Of a stretch of DNA of 64,000 bases, positions 8,736-18,466 are shown piece by piece. Positions within the stretch are counted from its first letter, which is position 1. Each line of letters starts with the position of its first letter. Made by a program: the position numbers and the translations under genes. The DNA comes from Pseudomonas gingeri. GTDB lineage: Bacteria > Pseudomonadota > Gammaproteobacteria > Pseudomonadales > Pseudomonadaceae. The notes beneath the pieces are model-generated. The model saw only the letters and a list, made by a program, of their open reading frames with translations. It made no database searches and was not told the DNA's origin. The stretch lies in NCBI RefSeq assembly GCF_013386165.1, contig NZ_JACAOS010000015.1, forward strand, positions 1 to 64,000, given 5' to 3'.

Positions 8736-10088
8736 TCAGAACAGCGGACCGACCGCCCGCGCCACTTTCAACAACGCCGTTCGCAGGGTGTCCAGGTCCA
8801 CGGAACCCAACGCCAGGCGAATCGCGTGGGGAACCTGCAGGGACGTGGCAAAAGGCTCGGCGGTGGAGACCGAGATCTGCTCGCGCATCAACGCCATGGC
8901 GATCTGGTCGGCCCTGGCGTCTTCCGGCAAGGGCAGCCAGAGAAAATAGGAGGATGGATGCCGAAGGGTGCGCAACCCGCCCAGCAACTCGTCGGCCAGG
9001 GCCTGTCGGGCCTGTGCGTCCTTGCGCTTTTGCACCTCCAGCCGGGCGACGGTGCCGTCTTCGATCCAGCCGGTGGCAATCGCCGTCAACACCCCCGGCG
9101 TGTTCCAGGTGGTCGCGCGAATGATTCGCTCCAGCGCCGCCACCCTGGCAACGGGTGCCGCGACAAAGCCAACCCGCAACCCGGCGGCGACATTCTTGGA
9201 CAGGCCGGAAATATACAGCGTCCGCTCCGGCGCCAGCTCGGCCAAGGGCAGCGGTGGGTTTTGCGCCAGGTAGGCGTAGGCCGCATCCTCGATGATCAGC
9301 AGATCGTGCTGGCGGGCAATCGCCACCAACTGCTCGCGCTGCTCGACCGGCATCACCCAGCCCATCGGGTTGTGCAGGGTCGGCATGCTGTAGACGGCCC
9401 GCACCGGGCGGCTGCGGCAAAGCGCTGCCAGGGCGTCAAGATCCGGCCCCCGCTCGGTGATGGGAATGGGCACGACCTCCAGGTGCAGCGCCTGCGCCAG
9501 CACCTTGAACCCCGGATAGGTCAAGGCGTCTGCGGCGATCACATCCCCAGGCTGCAGCAACGCCATCAATGCCACCGTCAAGCCATGCTGGGCGCCGCTG
9601 ACAATCAGCACCTGCTCGGCCGTCACCCTCAACCCACGCGCCTCGAGGTGACGAGCAACCACCGCCCGCTCGTGCTGACGCCCGGCATGGGGGTGGTAAC
9701 GCAACAGGGACTCCAGGTCACCGGACAACGCCAACTGACGCAAGGCTGTGCGTAGCTGCTCGGCCTGTCCCGGCGACGACGGATAGTTGAAGTTGAGATC
9801 GACCATGCCCAGGGCCACGTCGGGCTGGTCGATGCCCAGGCCGGAAGGCAGGGCTGTCTCCCGGACAAAGGTGCCACGGCCCGTTTCGCCACTGACCAGG
9901 CCCATGCTCTCAAGCTCCGCGTAGACCCGGCTGGCGGTGACGAGGGCCAGGCCATGGGTCGCGGCCAATTGACGGTGGGTCGGCAAACGGGCGCCGGGCG
10001 GCAAATGCCCCGAGCGGATATCGGCAGCAAAAACGTCAACCAGCGACTTGTACCGGGAACGGGGCATGGGCAGATGTATCCATGACAA
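8736..10088 (-). CDS. MocR-type GntR/aminotransferase regulator
   Basis: 450 residues. An N-terminal GntR winged helix (MPRSRYKSLVDVFAADIRSGHLPPGARLPTHRQLA) is fused to a fold-type I PLP domain. The PLP lysine lies in YISGLSKNVAAGLRVGF. It is divergent from the EamA exporter at 10160 with a 70-bp gap, so it most likely regulates that exporter in response to an amino acid or vitamin B6 vitamer. The start used gives an intact GntR domain; a methionine seven residues later is an alternative. Confidence 0.92.
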   Translation of the reverse strand: MSWIHLPMPRSRYKSLVDVFAADIRSGHLPPGARLPTHRQLAATHGLALVTASRVYAELESMGLVSGETGRGTFVRETALPSGLGIDQPDVALGMVDLNFNYPSSPGQAEQLRTALRQLALSGDLESLLRYHPHAGRQHERAVVARHLEARGLRVTAEQVLIVSGAQHGLTVALMALLQPGDVIAADALTYPGFKVLAQALHLEVVPIPITERGPDLDALAALCRSRPVRAVYSMPTLHNPMGWVMPVEQREQLVAIARQHDLLIIEDAAYAYLAQNPPLPLAELAPERTLYISGLSKNVAAGLRVGFVAAPVARVAALERIIRATTWNTPGVLTAIATGWIEDGTVARLEVQKRKDAQARQALADELLGGLRTLRHPSSYFLWLPLPEDARADQIAMALMREQISVSTAEPFATSLQVPHAIRLALGSVDLDTLRTALLKVARAVGPLF

Positions 10089-10159
10089 TATTTTGATTGT
10101 ATCAATAGTCGATCATAGGATGCGCCTCAAGCAACCCGAACCTTGAGTGTGAAGCGAAA

Positions 10160-11056
10160 ATGCAACGTACCTCGCCCCTGAACACCCCGACCCTGACTCA
10201 AAACACCAGCGGCTGGCTCAATGGATTTATCGGTGTATTGATCTTCAGCGGTTCGCTGCCGGCAACGCGGGTGGCGGTCCTGGAGTTCAATCCGGTGTTT
10301 CTGACCGTGGCCCGGGCCAGCATCGCCGGCGTGCTCGCCCTGTGCCTGCTGTTGCTGTTCAGGGAAAAGCGCCCGGCCCGCAGCCAACTGCTGTCCCTGG
10401 GCGTGGTGGCCATCGGCGTTGTGCTGGGGTTCCCGCTGTTGACGGCGCTGGCGTTGCAGTACGTGACCTCGGCGCACTCGATTGTCTTCCTCGGCCTGCT
10501 GCCGCTGGCGACGGCGGTTTTCGGCGTCCTGCGCGGTGGCGAGCGGCCGCGCCCGGTGTTCTGGTTTTTTTCCGTGCTGGGCAGCCTGCTGGTGGTGGGG
10601 TTCGCCCTCTCCCAGGGGCTGAGCGCCTCGCCCCGGGGCGATATCCTGATGCTGCTGGCGGTGCTGGTCTGCGGCCTGGGTTATGCCGAAGGGGCGAAAC
10701 TCTCCAGGACGCTGGGAGGCTGGCAGGTGATTTCCTGGGCGCTGGTCCTGTCGCTGCCGGTGATGCTCGTATTGACCGGGTGCCTGAGCCCCGCTTCATT
10801 CACGGGCATCAGCACGCCGGCCTGGTTGAGCCTGGGGTATGTCTCAGTGTTCAGCATGCTGATCGGTTTTGTGTTCTGGTATCGCGGGCTGGCCCAGGGC
10901 GGGATTGCCGCCGTGGGCCAGTTGCAGTTGCTACAACCGTTTTTCGGCTTGGCCCTGGCGGCGACGTTACTGCACGAGCAAGTCAGCCTGGGCATGCTGG
11001 GGGTCACGGTAGCCGTAATTCTCTGTGTGGCCGGCGCCAGAAAATTCTCAAAATAA
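10160..11056 (+). CDS. EamA/DMT family transporter
   Basis: Inner-membrane exporter with ten predicted spans in two EamA repeats (about 18-150 and 160-295) in 298 residues. The first repeat shows FNPVFLTVARASIAGVLALCLLLL and the second ends with HEQVSLGMLGVTVAVILCVAGARK. Substrate unknown; amino acids or metabolites are usual. It faces a MocR regulator across a short shared promoter region. Confidence 0.92.
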   Translation: MQRTSPLNTPTLTQNTSGWLNGFIGVLIFSGSLPATRVAVLEFNPVFLTVARASIAGVLALCLLLLFREKRPARSQLLSLGVVAIGVVLGFPLLTALALQYVTSAHSIVFLGLLPLATAVFGVLRGGERPRPVFWFFSVLGSLLVVGFALSQGLSASPRGDILMLLAVLVCGLGYAEGAKLSRTLGGWQVISWALVLSLPVMLVLTGCLSPASFTGISTPAWLSLGYVSVFSMLIGFVFWYRGLAQGGIAAVGQLQLLQPFFGLALAATLLHEQVSLGMLGVTVAVILCVAGARKFSK

Positions 11057-11108
11057 CCCCCACTCCCTTGTAGGAGCAGACGGTCGACGCAAGCCCTTGC
11101 CCAAAGCG

Positions 11109-12377
11109 TTACACCCAGCGCTTGAACAGCACGCAGGCATTGACTCCACCAAAACCGAAGCCATTGGACAGCGCATACTCCATAGGCAACTGCCGGGCCT
11201 GGCCACGAATCAGATCAAGACCTTCGGCGAGCTCATCGGGGTTATCCAGATTGAGCGTCGCCGGCGCCACCTGATCACGCAACGCCAGAATCGTGAAGAT
11301 CGCCTCGATCCCGCCCGCCGCCCCCAACAGATGCCCGGTGGCGGATTTGGTCGAACTGATGGCCGGACCACCCGCCGTCCCGAACACCGCCTTGATCGCC
11401 GCCAACTCGCCCTTGTCGCCCACCGGCGTCGAGGTGGCATGGGCATTCAGATGCTGGACCTGGGACGGTTCGATACCAGCCTGGCGCAATGCCTGCTGCA
11501 TGGCACGGCGAGCACCGTCGCCATCTTCCGGGCCGGCCGTCATATGGTAGGCGTCGGAACTGGTGCCATAACCCACCAACTCGGCGAGTGGTGTGGCGCC
11601 GCGTGCCAAGGCATGTTCCAACTCCTCGATCACCAGCAACCCCGCGCCCTCGCCCATGACAAAACCATCGCGGGCTTGATCGAAGGGCCGGGAAGCAAGC
11701 TGCGGCGTCTCGTTATGATCACTCGAAAGCGCCCGCGCCGCCGCAAAGCCCGCCAGGCTGACCCGGTGAATACAGGCTTCCGCGCCACCGCAGACCGCCA
11801 CATCGATTTCCCCCGCGCGGATCATCCGGGCCGCGTCGCCGATGGCCTGGACCCCGGCGGCACAGGCGGTCACCGGAGCACCCAAGGGCCCCTTGAGACC
11901 GTAGCGGATCGAGACGTGACCGGCCGCCATATTGCTGAGAAACGAGGGAATGGTGAACGGCGACAGACGCCGAGGCCCTTTGCTGTCAGTGGTACGCACC
12001 GCCTCGGCGATAGCGGGAAAGCCACCGACCCCGGACGCAATGATGGTTGCCGTGCGCTCCTGCGCCTCGGCGGAGTCGGGAGCCCAACCGGCCTGGGCCA
12101 GGGCCTCATCCGCCGCCGCCAGGGCGAACAGGATGAAGCGGTCCATTTTGCGCTGCTCCTTGGCGGCCAGCAGTTGATCGGGGTCGAAGCCGGCTTCCGG
12201 ATCCTGGGTACGGTCCTGGACCTGACCACCAATGCTGATCGACAGGTCGCCGATCAACTCCGTCGGCAAGGCCCGAATGCCCGACTGTCCGGCCAGCAGG
12301 CGCTGCCAGACCTGTTCGACGCCGCAGCCCAGCGGGGTCAGCGCGCCCATGCCCGTAACGACGATGCGTTTGCTCAT
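11109..12377 (-). CDS. FabF-like beta-ketoacyl-ACP synthase II
   Basis: 422-residue ketosynthase. The Cys-His-His triad is intact: C172 in VTACAAG, H313 in NAHATSTPVGD and H349 in KSATGHLLGAAG. It condenses malonyl-ACP with acyl-ACP. It stands alone rather than in a fab cluster and is divergent from an HxlR regulator, which suggests a second, regulated copy (fabF2-type) used in a special condition rather than the housekeeping gene. Confidence 0.92.
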   Translation of the reverse strand: MSKRIVVTGMGALTPLGCGVEQVWQRLLAGQSGIRALPTELIGDLSISIGGQVQDRTQDPEAGFDPDQLLAAKEQRKMDRFILFALAAADEALAQAGWAPDSAEAQERTATIIASGVGGFPAIAEAVRTTDSKGPRRLSPFTIPSFLSNMAAGHVSIRYGLKGPLGAPVTACAAGVQAIGDAARMIRAGEIDVAVCGGAEACIHRVSLAGFAAARALSSDHNETPQLASRPFDQARDGFVMGEGAGLLVIEELEHALARGATPLAELVGYGTSSDAYHMTAGPEDGDGARRAMQQALRQAGIEPSQVQHLNAHATSTPVGDKGELAAIKAVFGTAGGPAISSTKSATGHLLGAAGGIEAIFTILALRDQVAPATLNLDNPDELAEGLDLIRGQARQLPMEYALSNGFGFGGVNACVLFKRWV

Positions 12378-12490
12378 GATGATCCAGCTCCTTCAGGTGA
12401 TTGAGTGAAGCAATGGCTTATGGACGCTACTATCATCATGAAAGTAACATGCCCACCTCACAAATATCCGAACACCCGACAGGAGCCTCC

Positions 12491-12976
12491 ATGCAACGCA
12501 AAACCCTGAGCCAGGCCGAATGCCCGGTTGCCCGCAGCCTTGAGCGGGTTGGCGAGTGGTGGAATATCTTGATCATGCGCGACGCGCTGCATGGCCTGAA
12601 ACGCTTCGACGAATTCTCCCGCAGCCTGGAGATTGCCCCGAACATGCTGACCCGGCGTCTGAATGCGCTGGTGGACGCCGGCCTGCTCGAACGCCAACCC
12701 TACAGCCAGCGCCCGCTGCGCCATGAATATGTGCCGACCGCCAAGGGCGAGGATTTTCGCGTGGTGCTCCTGGCCTTTGTGGAATGGGGCAATCGTCACT
12801 ACGCGCCGGAAGGAGAAAGTGTGCAGATCGTCGAACGCGAGAGCGGACGTCCCCTGCAATTGATGATGGCGGATCTTGTCGATGGCCGTTCGGTGCCGTT
12901 GAGCCGGAGCACGGTGCAGGCAGGGCCCGCAGCCAGTGAACAGATGCGCCAGCGGCTCGCAACCGGCAAGGCCTGA
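12491..12976 (+). CDS. HxlR family transcriptional regulator
   Basis: 161-residue winged-helix protein. CPVARSLERVGEWWNILIMRDALHGLKRFDEFSRSLEIAPNMLTRRL is the HxlR DNA-binding core; the single cysteine near the N-terminus (C13 region) is where redox- or aldehyde-sensing HxlR members react. ATG 12491 is chosen because AGGAGCC precedes it, although the frame opens earlier. It lies divergent from the FabF-like gene and probably controls it. Confidence 0.9.
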   Translation: MQRKTLSQAECPVARSLERVGEWWNILIMRDALHGLKRFDEFSRSLEIAPNMLTRRLNALVDAGLLERQPYSQRPLRHEYVPTAKGEDFRVVLLAFVEWGNRHYAPEGESVQIVERESGRPLQLMMADLVDGRSVPLSRSTVQAGPAASEQMRQRLATGKA

Positions 12977-13107
12977 GACAGCGATACGAGCCCTTCGCAA
13001 GGAATCTTGAAGTCCCTGTTTTTCAACGCTTAAACATCATCAGGATATGGCCACACCCATTTGATTACGCATACCATACTGTGACTTGAACACTTCAGAT
13101 ATTGCCC

Positions 13108-14763
13108 ATGATCAAAGCCAGTCTGCGTAGTCACCTGACCTTATGGTTTGCCGGTTTGTCATTACTGACGTTGGTGAGCGTAGGCTTTTATGTCGGCCAT
13201 ATCGCCACCGAGCAGATGAAACAGGCGAGCGGCAATGCCCTGTTGAGCACCGCCAGGTCAGCAGCGGCGCTGCTGGGTTCGCAACTGAGTGAACGTCAGT
13301 TGGAAGTTTCCTTGCTCAGTCGATCGCCACTCTTCAGGCGTGGCGACCTGGACGATCCGAACATCCTGATGGCGATGGAACTGCGCGCCCAATCCCGCGC
13401 CGAGTACGCCTGGATGGGGGTGGCTGACGTCAGCGGGCGTGTACGGCAATCGGTGAATAACCTGCTGGTCAACCAGTCGGTAAAGGCACGCCCCTGGTTC
13501 CAGGAAGGATTACAGCGTAACTACACCGGCGATCCACACGAGGCGGTCCTGCTGGCCAAGTTGCTACCCCGCTCCGCCAACGGCGAGCCTTCTCGATTCA
13601 TTGATTTCGCGGCCCCCATCCGCAATGCCGAAGGCCAGGTCATCGGGGTGTTGGGCGCGCACGCCCATTGGAGCTGGGTGACGCACGTTGTCGAATCGGC
13701 CGTGATGAAGGAACTGACACCGGAGATGGAGGCACTGATCGTCGACACCGACGGCAAAATCCTCTACCCGGAACCACTCGCCGGAGAACAGCTGTCCAAC
13801 CTGCCGACGGCGCAGGACAACCTCCCCGACGCACCGGTCTGGACAGTGGGCAAGGGTTATGTGACCAGCGCGGTCAGGGTACCGACCCCGTCGAACTCAG
13901 GACTGGCCTGGTACATCGCGGTTCGCCAGCCACTGGATATCGCTCTTCAACCCGCGCGCATCCTGCTCTACAAGTTGTTGCTGCTGGGGGTTCTTGCCGC
14001 TGTCGCATTCGGTTTCGTCGCCTATTACCTGGCGCTGTACCTCAGCCGTCCGATCGAGCAACTGGCCGAATCGGCCAAGCGGGTGCAGAACCAACAGCCC
14101 GGCGCGAGCTTCCCCCAGGAGCATTTTGTCCTGGAAATTGCCCAGCTCGGGCGCTCCATTCAAGGCATGACCCAATCGTTACTCGGCAAGGAGCACGAAC
14201 TGCAGCAAGCCAATACGTCGCTTGAAGCCACCGTCGCCCAACGCACTGCCGCCCTCACCCAGGCCAATGCCGATTTATTGAAAATGGCCACCCATGACGC
14301 ACTGACCGGCGTTTACAACCGTCGGCGCTTCGATGAAAAACTGGCCGAGTGCAACCTGCTGTTCCGTCGCACGGAACGTCCGTTTGCCCTGTTGCTGGTG
14401 GATGTCGATCACTTCAAACGGGTCAACGACAGCCATGGCCACGCCATCGGCGATCAGGTGCTGCAGCAGTTGGCCCGGCTTATTCAGGAGAGCATCCGCG
14501 CCACGGACTTCGTCGCCCGCTACGGTGGCGAGGAGTTTGCGGTGCTGTTACCCGAGGTCGAGGAGCCGAATAGCCCCGAGGCCGTTGCCGAGAAGATCCG
14601 CGCCACCGTTGCCAAGGCGGACTTTGCCAGTGTCGGACAGGTCACCATCAGTATCGGTATTGGTTTGGCTGAGTCATCGGACAGCGAGACGATGGCGCTG
14701 ATCAAACGCTCCGATCAACAGCTCTACCAGGCAAAGTCCCTGGGAAGAAATCGGGTGGCCTGA
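13108..14763 (+). CDS. Cache-HAMP-GGDEF diguanylate cyclase
   Basis: Makes cyclic-di-GMP from GTP in response to an extracytoplasmic signal. The first span is at about residues 10-32, a periplasmic dCache sensor occupies about 40-280, a second span is at about 289-312, and a HAMP segment follows. The GGDEF domain covers about 394-551. The active site RYGGEEF (near 473) is intact, and an inhibitory I-site RATD lies five residues upstream of it, so product feedback is expected. ATG 13108 is used; a TTG two codons upstream is also possible. Confidence 0.93.
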   Translation: MIKASLRSHLTLWFAGLSLLTLVSVGFYVGHIATEQMKQASGNALLSTARSAAALLGSQLSERQLEVSLLSRSPLFRRGDLDDPNILMAMELRAQSRAEYAWMGVADVSGRVRQSVNNLLVNQSVKARPWFQEGLQRNYTGDPHEAVLLAKLLPRSANGEPSRFIDFAAPIRNAEGQVIGVLGAHAHWSWVTHVVESAVMKELTPEMEALIVDTDGKILYPEPLAGEQLSNLPTAQDNLPDAPVWTVGKGYVTSAVRVPTPSNSGLAWYIAVRQPLDIALQPARILLYKLLLLGVLAAVAFGFVAYYLALYLSRPIEQLAESAKRVQNQQPGASFPQEHFVLEIAQLGRSIQGMTQSLLGKEHELQQANTSLEATVAQRTAALTQANADLLKMATHDALTGVYNRRRFDEKLAECNLLFRRTERPFALLLVDVDHFKRVNDSHGHAIGDQVLQQLARLIQESIRATDFVARYGGEEFAVLLPEVEEPNSPEAVAEKIRATVAKADFASVGQVTISIGIGLAESSDSETMALIKRSDQQLYQAKSLGRNRVA

Positions 14764-14832
14764 TTGTTCGGCAAGACAGCTTGCCCGGGACTCGTATCAA
14801 TCGCTGTTTGAGCAATGCTACGAGAAGAAAAA

Positions 14833-14907
14833 TGGCAGGGGCGGCTGGATTTGAACCAACGCATGGCAGGATCAAAACCTGCTGCCTTACCGCTTGGCGA
14901 CGCCCCT
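14833..14907 (-). tRNA. tRNA-Gln (anticodon TTG)
   Basis: A 75-base cloverleaf including encoded CCA. The acceptor stem is AGGGGCG / CGCCCCT, the anticodon stem GCAGG / CCTGC holds loop TTTTGAT with anticodon TTG, and the T-arm reads GTTGGTTCAAATCCAGC. Discriminator base is G. It is not the prophage attachment site. Confidence 0.95.
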
Positions 14908-15057
14908 GTATCTGTTGCGACGAGTGCCTGGCACCCGCTTGTTGACGTTGCAGCTGACGAACCTGAAAAGGTTCACTGCAAGAACGGACGGAAATTTATC
15001 AACTTTCGCGCCGTCTGGGAAGCCCCAAGGCATACAAATTTCTTTGAAAACAGCTAC

Positions 15058-15813
15058 TTATTCCTGAGCGTGGCCCGGCACCGGCCGTTTCAGCTTTCTG
15101 AATGCCTGCGGCTCCCATACCCGCATGGCCAGCAGGAGCGCCGTGCCGCGCTTCTCGGACAAGGGAGCACTCAAGGATTCGGCGTGAAGATCCGCCAGTT
15201 TGCGACGTAATCGGTGCATTTCAACCTGCAACTGGGCATAGGCAGGCTGGGTTAACATGCCATGGGCAAAGTCCAGGGTTTCGTCAGGCGCGCCAAACCG
15301 ACTGCCCATGAAATCGGGCAACCCCTGCTGCACAAAGAACTGCCGAATCGGACCGTCCGGCAGCCAGTCAAAGTCTCGCGCCACCAGCAGCCTGATGCGG
15401 TTGCCTGGCTTCAGGTCCACCAGTCCCATCCGTTCCAACACCAGCAGGTGCTTGATGCACTCGGCTTTCGACAGGCGATAGGCCGACACCATGTCTTCCA
15501 GCGACCAGTGATTCAGCGCACACACGACCACCAGCAACAACTTCTCATTCGAGACAAGCTGCGCCTCCTGCTCACGCGTCAGCATTTGCAGGCGCGGCGC
15601 CGACGACTCGGCCTCCTGAAGCAATTGCGCCATCGTCAGCCCCAGCAGATCACAGAACTGGGCGAGGCGTTCGACCGTCAGCCGCCCACTGGCCAGCAGG
15701 CGCTTCACGCTGGGCTCTGAAAGGTCCAGGGCTTGTGCAACGTCGCGATAGGTCATTCCCGCTGACTTGAGGCGCTGCTTGATTGTCGCGATGAGCTGGG
15801 TAATGGCGGCCAT
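15058..15813 (-). CDS. XRE family transcriptional regulator with sensor-like C-terminus
   Basis: 251 residues. An N-terminal lambda-repressor-type helix-turn-helix spans about 5-65 (LKSAGMTYRDVAQALDLSEPSVKRLLASGRLTVERLAQFCDLLGL). The remainder (about 80-250) carries a second winged-helix-like stretch (YRLSKAECIKHLLVLERMGLVDLKPGNRIRLL). It is divergent from the YiiX-like hydrolase. The signal is unknown. Confidence 0.85.
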   Translation of the reverse strand: MAAITQLIATIKQRLKSAGMTYRDVAQALDLSEPSVKRLLASGRLTVERLAQFCDLLGLTMAQLLQEAESSAPRLQMLTREQEAQLVSNEKLLLVVVCALNHWSLEDMVSAYRLSKAECIKHLLVLERMGLVDLKPGNRIRLLVARDFDWLPDGPIRQFFVQQGLPDFMGSRFGAPDETLDFAHGMLTQPAYAQLQVEMHRLRRKLADLHAESLSAPLSEKRGTALLLAMRVWEPQAFRKLKRPVPGHAQE

Positions 15814-15825
15814 AAAGTATTGGAA

Positions 15826-15846
15826 TCCGATACTGAAGGTATCAGC
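15826..15846. promoter_or_regulatory. Inverted repeat upstream of the XRE regulator
   Basis: GATAC-TGAAG-GTATC lies 16-30 bases upstream of the XRE gene start and about 85 bases upstream of the divergent hydrolase gene. It is a plausible operator for autoregulation; position is the only support. Confidence 0.3.
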
Positions 15847-15926
15847 ATAAGGAAATAAAAAGGATAAAGGTGTGAAAGATGCACCCTCCTCCCATACTGG
15901 CCCTTCACAAGAACAGGGAGACCAGC

Positions 15927-16565
15927 ATGTCCATAAACAGTGGGATGAACAGCGTCATACGTTCGCAGGGCGCGCACAAAAACTCACGTGTCGCATTGCC
16001 AGTGGCTGGGCCAACGGTTGGCGATGTACAAGTCGGCGACCTGGTTTTCATCCGCGTCACCGCCCGTCCCTTCCTAGAAGTCTCCAACGCCACGAACTCA
16101 TGGACCAACCACGTGGGCGTCGTCGTCGACAACCGTGATGATGACCCCCTGATTGCCGAGAGCACCTTTCCTTTTGCCCGAACCACGCCGATGACCCGCT
16201 TCCTGGAACGTTCCGAGCACGGACGCTGTGCAGTCGCGAGACTGACCACGCCGCTCGACGACCGGCATCGCAGCCTGCTGGCGGCTGCGGCGGATCGCCG
16301 GATGGGGACCTTCTACGACACCGGTTTCAACATCAGCTCGCGGCGCCAGTTCTGTTCTCGTTTTGTTCGTGAAGTCATCCAGGAAGCGACAGACATTCAG
16401 CTCGGCGACGTAGAGACCTTCGCCACGTTACTGCAAGACAATCCCGATCCGAAGCTCGCGTTCTGGCGCGTCTGGTATTTCGGCAGGATTCCCTGGCAGC
16501 GACGCACCGTCACGCCGGCGAGCGTGCTGAGAAGTCCGCATTTGCGCGTTATTTTTGACGTATAA
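15927..16565 (+). CDS. YiiX/YebB-like permuted papain-fold cysteine hydrolase
   Basis: 212 residues. H62 in TNHVGVVVD and C143 in QFCSRFVREV are in the order (His before Cys) seen in circularly permuted NlpC/P60 enzymes, with VGDVQVGDLVFIRV upstream as the usual opening strand. Expected to hydrolyse an amide or ester of cell envelope or lipid. ATG 15927 follows a GGGAGACC ribosome site. No signal peptide is seen, so it is probably cytoplasmic. Confidence 0.75.
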   Translation: MSINSGMNSVIRSQGAHKNSRVALPVAGPTVGDVQVGDLVFIRVTARPFLEVSNATNSWTNHVGVVVDNRDDDPLIAESTFPFARTTPMTRFLERSEHGRCAVARLTTPLDDRHRSLLAAAADRRMGTFYDTGFNISSRRQFCSRFVREVIQEATDIQLGDVETFATLLQDNPDPKLAFWRVWYFGRIPWQRRTVTPASVLRSPHLRVIFDV

Positions 16566-16619
16566 GAAAAATACCCAGGCAACAAGGCAACTTCTACTGC
16601 ACGGAATGGACAAGACAAT

Positions 16620-16857
16620 ATGCTTCGCTTCATCTTGATCACCCTCTGTGCGTTAGTGCTTCCAGGATGTGTTGACGTTACTGCGGTATCAGGAGAACGC
16701 GGTGAAACTCCATACCTGGAATCCAAAGCCAAGATTCAAGAAACAATGGGAGCGCCTTACCGCATAGCGCGAGGTGAAGATGGCAAAGAGTCCTGACATT
16801 ACCGCAATGGTCTGAAGTGGAGAGGCATCGTTGTTTTCCTAGGTGCTCAGTCTCGAA
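16620..16857 (+). pseudogene. Small lipoprotein gene interrupted by a TGA
   Basis: The frame starts MLRFILITLCALVLPGC, a signal with lipobox LPGC, and runs 58 codons to TGA at 16794-16796. Read through the stop, it continues HYRNGLKWRGIVVFLG, which fits the usual WYYRNGLKWRG pattern of small Pseudomonas lipoproteins. So the TGA probably replaced a TGG (Trp) codon. The frame then runs into the 3' end of the MocR gene with no clear family terminus. Probably inactive, or a truncated lipoprotein. Confidence 0.6.
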
Positions 16858-16883
16858 GAGTCATGGTGCACGGGACCAGACAC

Positions 16884-18383
16884 TCAACCATCCCGGGTTC
16901 CAGACTCACCCATAAAGTCCCGAATCACCCGGCCGAGAATACCAATCCCCTCATGAATCGCCTGCGTCGTCAGGCCCGCATACCCCAAGATGAGTCCCGC
17001 AGGTCTCTCGTACGCTGTCGACGCCTGGTCGGCAAACAGCGGCGAGAGCGGATAAACACCGACCCCACGCTCAAGCGACGCTGCCTGCAGCCGGTGCTCA
17101 TCCTGAGCACGAAGTGCCGGCATCAGAAACACGCCATGCAGACCCGCAGCCATGCCAACCAGTTGCCCGCATCCCTCCAGATACAACTCAACGGCCTCCA
17201 GCAGCGCTCGTCGCCGCCGCTCGTTCTCCCGACGCAGGCGGCGCACGTGGCGCTCATAGGTGCCACTTTCGATCAACGAAGCGAGCACGTTTTGCTCCCA
17301 GCGCGCGGAGTGACGATCCGTCAGTCGCTTGGCCTCTCGGAAAACCTCGATCAGCTCCGACGGAAGCACCAGATACCCCAGCCTGAGTTGCGGCGAAAGC
17401 GCCTTGGAGAAGGTTCCGACGTAGATCACGCGGGCCTCGGCATCCATCGATTGCAGGGCGTCAATGGGACGCTGACCATAACGAAACTCGCCGCCGTAAT
17501 CATCCTCGATGATCCAGGCGCGATGCCGACTCGCCCATCTCAGCAGTTCCAGGCGACGAGCGATGGGGAGCACTGCGCCCATGGGAAACTGGTGCGACGG
17601 CGTCACATAGGCCAACCGCACGCGATCATCGTCCGGTAGCACGCGGGTATCCAATCCAGAGACGTCGACAGGTATGGGCAACGCCGTCGCGCCCGTGGCC
17701 TCGAAGCAATACCTGGCCATGCGGTAGCCCGGCTCCTCGAAGACGAAGGCATCCCCCGGATTCAACAGAAGCCGGGCACACAGATCAAGTCCTTGCTGTG
17801 AGCCATGCACGACGAGAATCTGTTCCACATCGCACACCAGGCCTCGTGCGCGTCGCAGATAACCCTGTAGCGCGCCGCGCAGGCCCTCCTCCCCTTCGGG
17901 CTGGCCGTAATAGAGATTTGGCTGACGCTTGACCAACTCGGCGCGATAGGCACGCTGCCAACCCAGCGCCGGAAAATCCCTCGAAGCGACCGAGCCGTAC
18001 TTGAAATCGATGCGGGCCAGCGCAGACGCCACGCTGTAGGGTTTCAGACTGGCAACACGCTGCCCGTAAAGGGAAAGCGCAGGCGGCAGTGGTTCGCGCA
18101 GCGCCAGGTCCGCCTTGACCTGCCCGGGCTGGACACTCCCTACGCTCGCGACCCTCGCGGCCTTTCCCGCCGCAGTCACGACAAAACCCTCGGCGGCCAG
18201 TTGCTCGTAGGCCGCAGTCACAGTGGTACGTGACACACCGAGTTCAGTGGCCATGACCCGCGTCGACACCAGCTTCGCGCCTGCCGCAAGCGTGCCATCT
18301 TCTATCTGCGCGCGCAGCTTGGCGTAGAGCCGACGTTCCGTACCTCGGGTGGACGGATTCGAGCGGGTTGAAAACTGGTCCAT
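16884..18383 (-). CDS. PdxR/MocR-type GntR/aminotransferase regulator
   Basis: 499 residues. GntR winged helix at about 15-85 (RRLYAKLRAQIEDGTLAAGAKLVSTRVMATELGVSRTTVTAAYEQLAAEGFV) followed by an aspartate-aminotransferase-like domain. The PLP lysine is in YVGTFSKALSPQLRLGYLVLP, and IIEDDYGGEFRY is conserved. It is divergent from the PaiB-like gene with an 83-bp gap, so it most likely controls that gene and the permease downstream. Confidence 0.92.
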   Translation of the reverse strand: MDQFSTRSNPSTRGTERRLYAKLRAQIEDGTLAAGAKLVSTRVMATELGVSRTTVTAAYEQLAAEGFVVTAAGKAARVASVGSVQPGQVKADLALREPLPPALSLYGQRVASLKPYSVASALARIDFKYGSVASRDFPALGWQRAYRAELVKRQPNLYYGQPEGEEGLRGALQGYLRRARGLVCDVEQILVVHGSQQGLDLCARLLLNPGDAFVFEEPGYRMARYCFEATGATALPIPVDVSGLDTRVLPDDDRVRLAYVTPSHQFPMGAVLPIARRLELLRWASRHRAWIIEDDYGGEFRYGQRPIDALQSMDAEARVIYVGTFSKALSPQLRLGYLVLPSELIEVFREAKRLTDRHSARWEQNVLASLIESGTYERHVRRLRRENERRRRALLEAVELYLEGCGQLVGMAAGLHGVFLMPALRAQDEHRLQAASLERGVGVYPLSPLFADQASTAYERPAGLILGYAGLTTQAIHEGIGILGRVIRDFMGESGTRDG

Positions 18384-18466
18384 GGAAAAACCTCAAAACT
18401 GGCACTTTTTATTGTGCAGGTCATGATCGAGATTATGGGCTCTCCCCCATCCGAAATGAACGCCCC

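Noticed and set aside
11025-12404. 459-codon plus-strand frame over the ketosynthase
   Set aside because: Shadow of the FabF-like gene, whose catalytic triad is intact on the minus strand.
14833-14907. tRNA-Gln as prophage attachment site
   Set aside because: No prophage boundary or repeat of the tRNA 3' end occurs in the window; the serine integrase uses the LysE gene.
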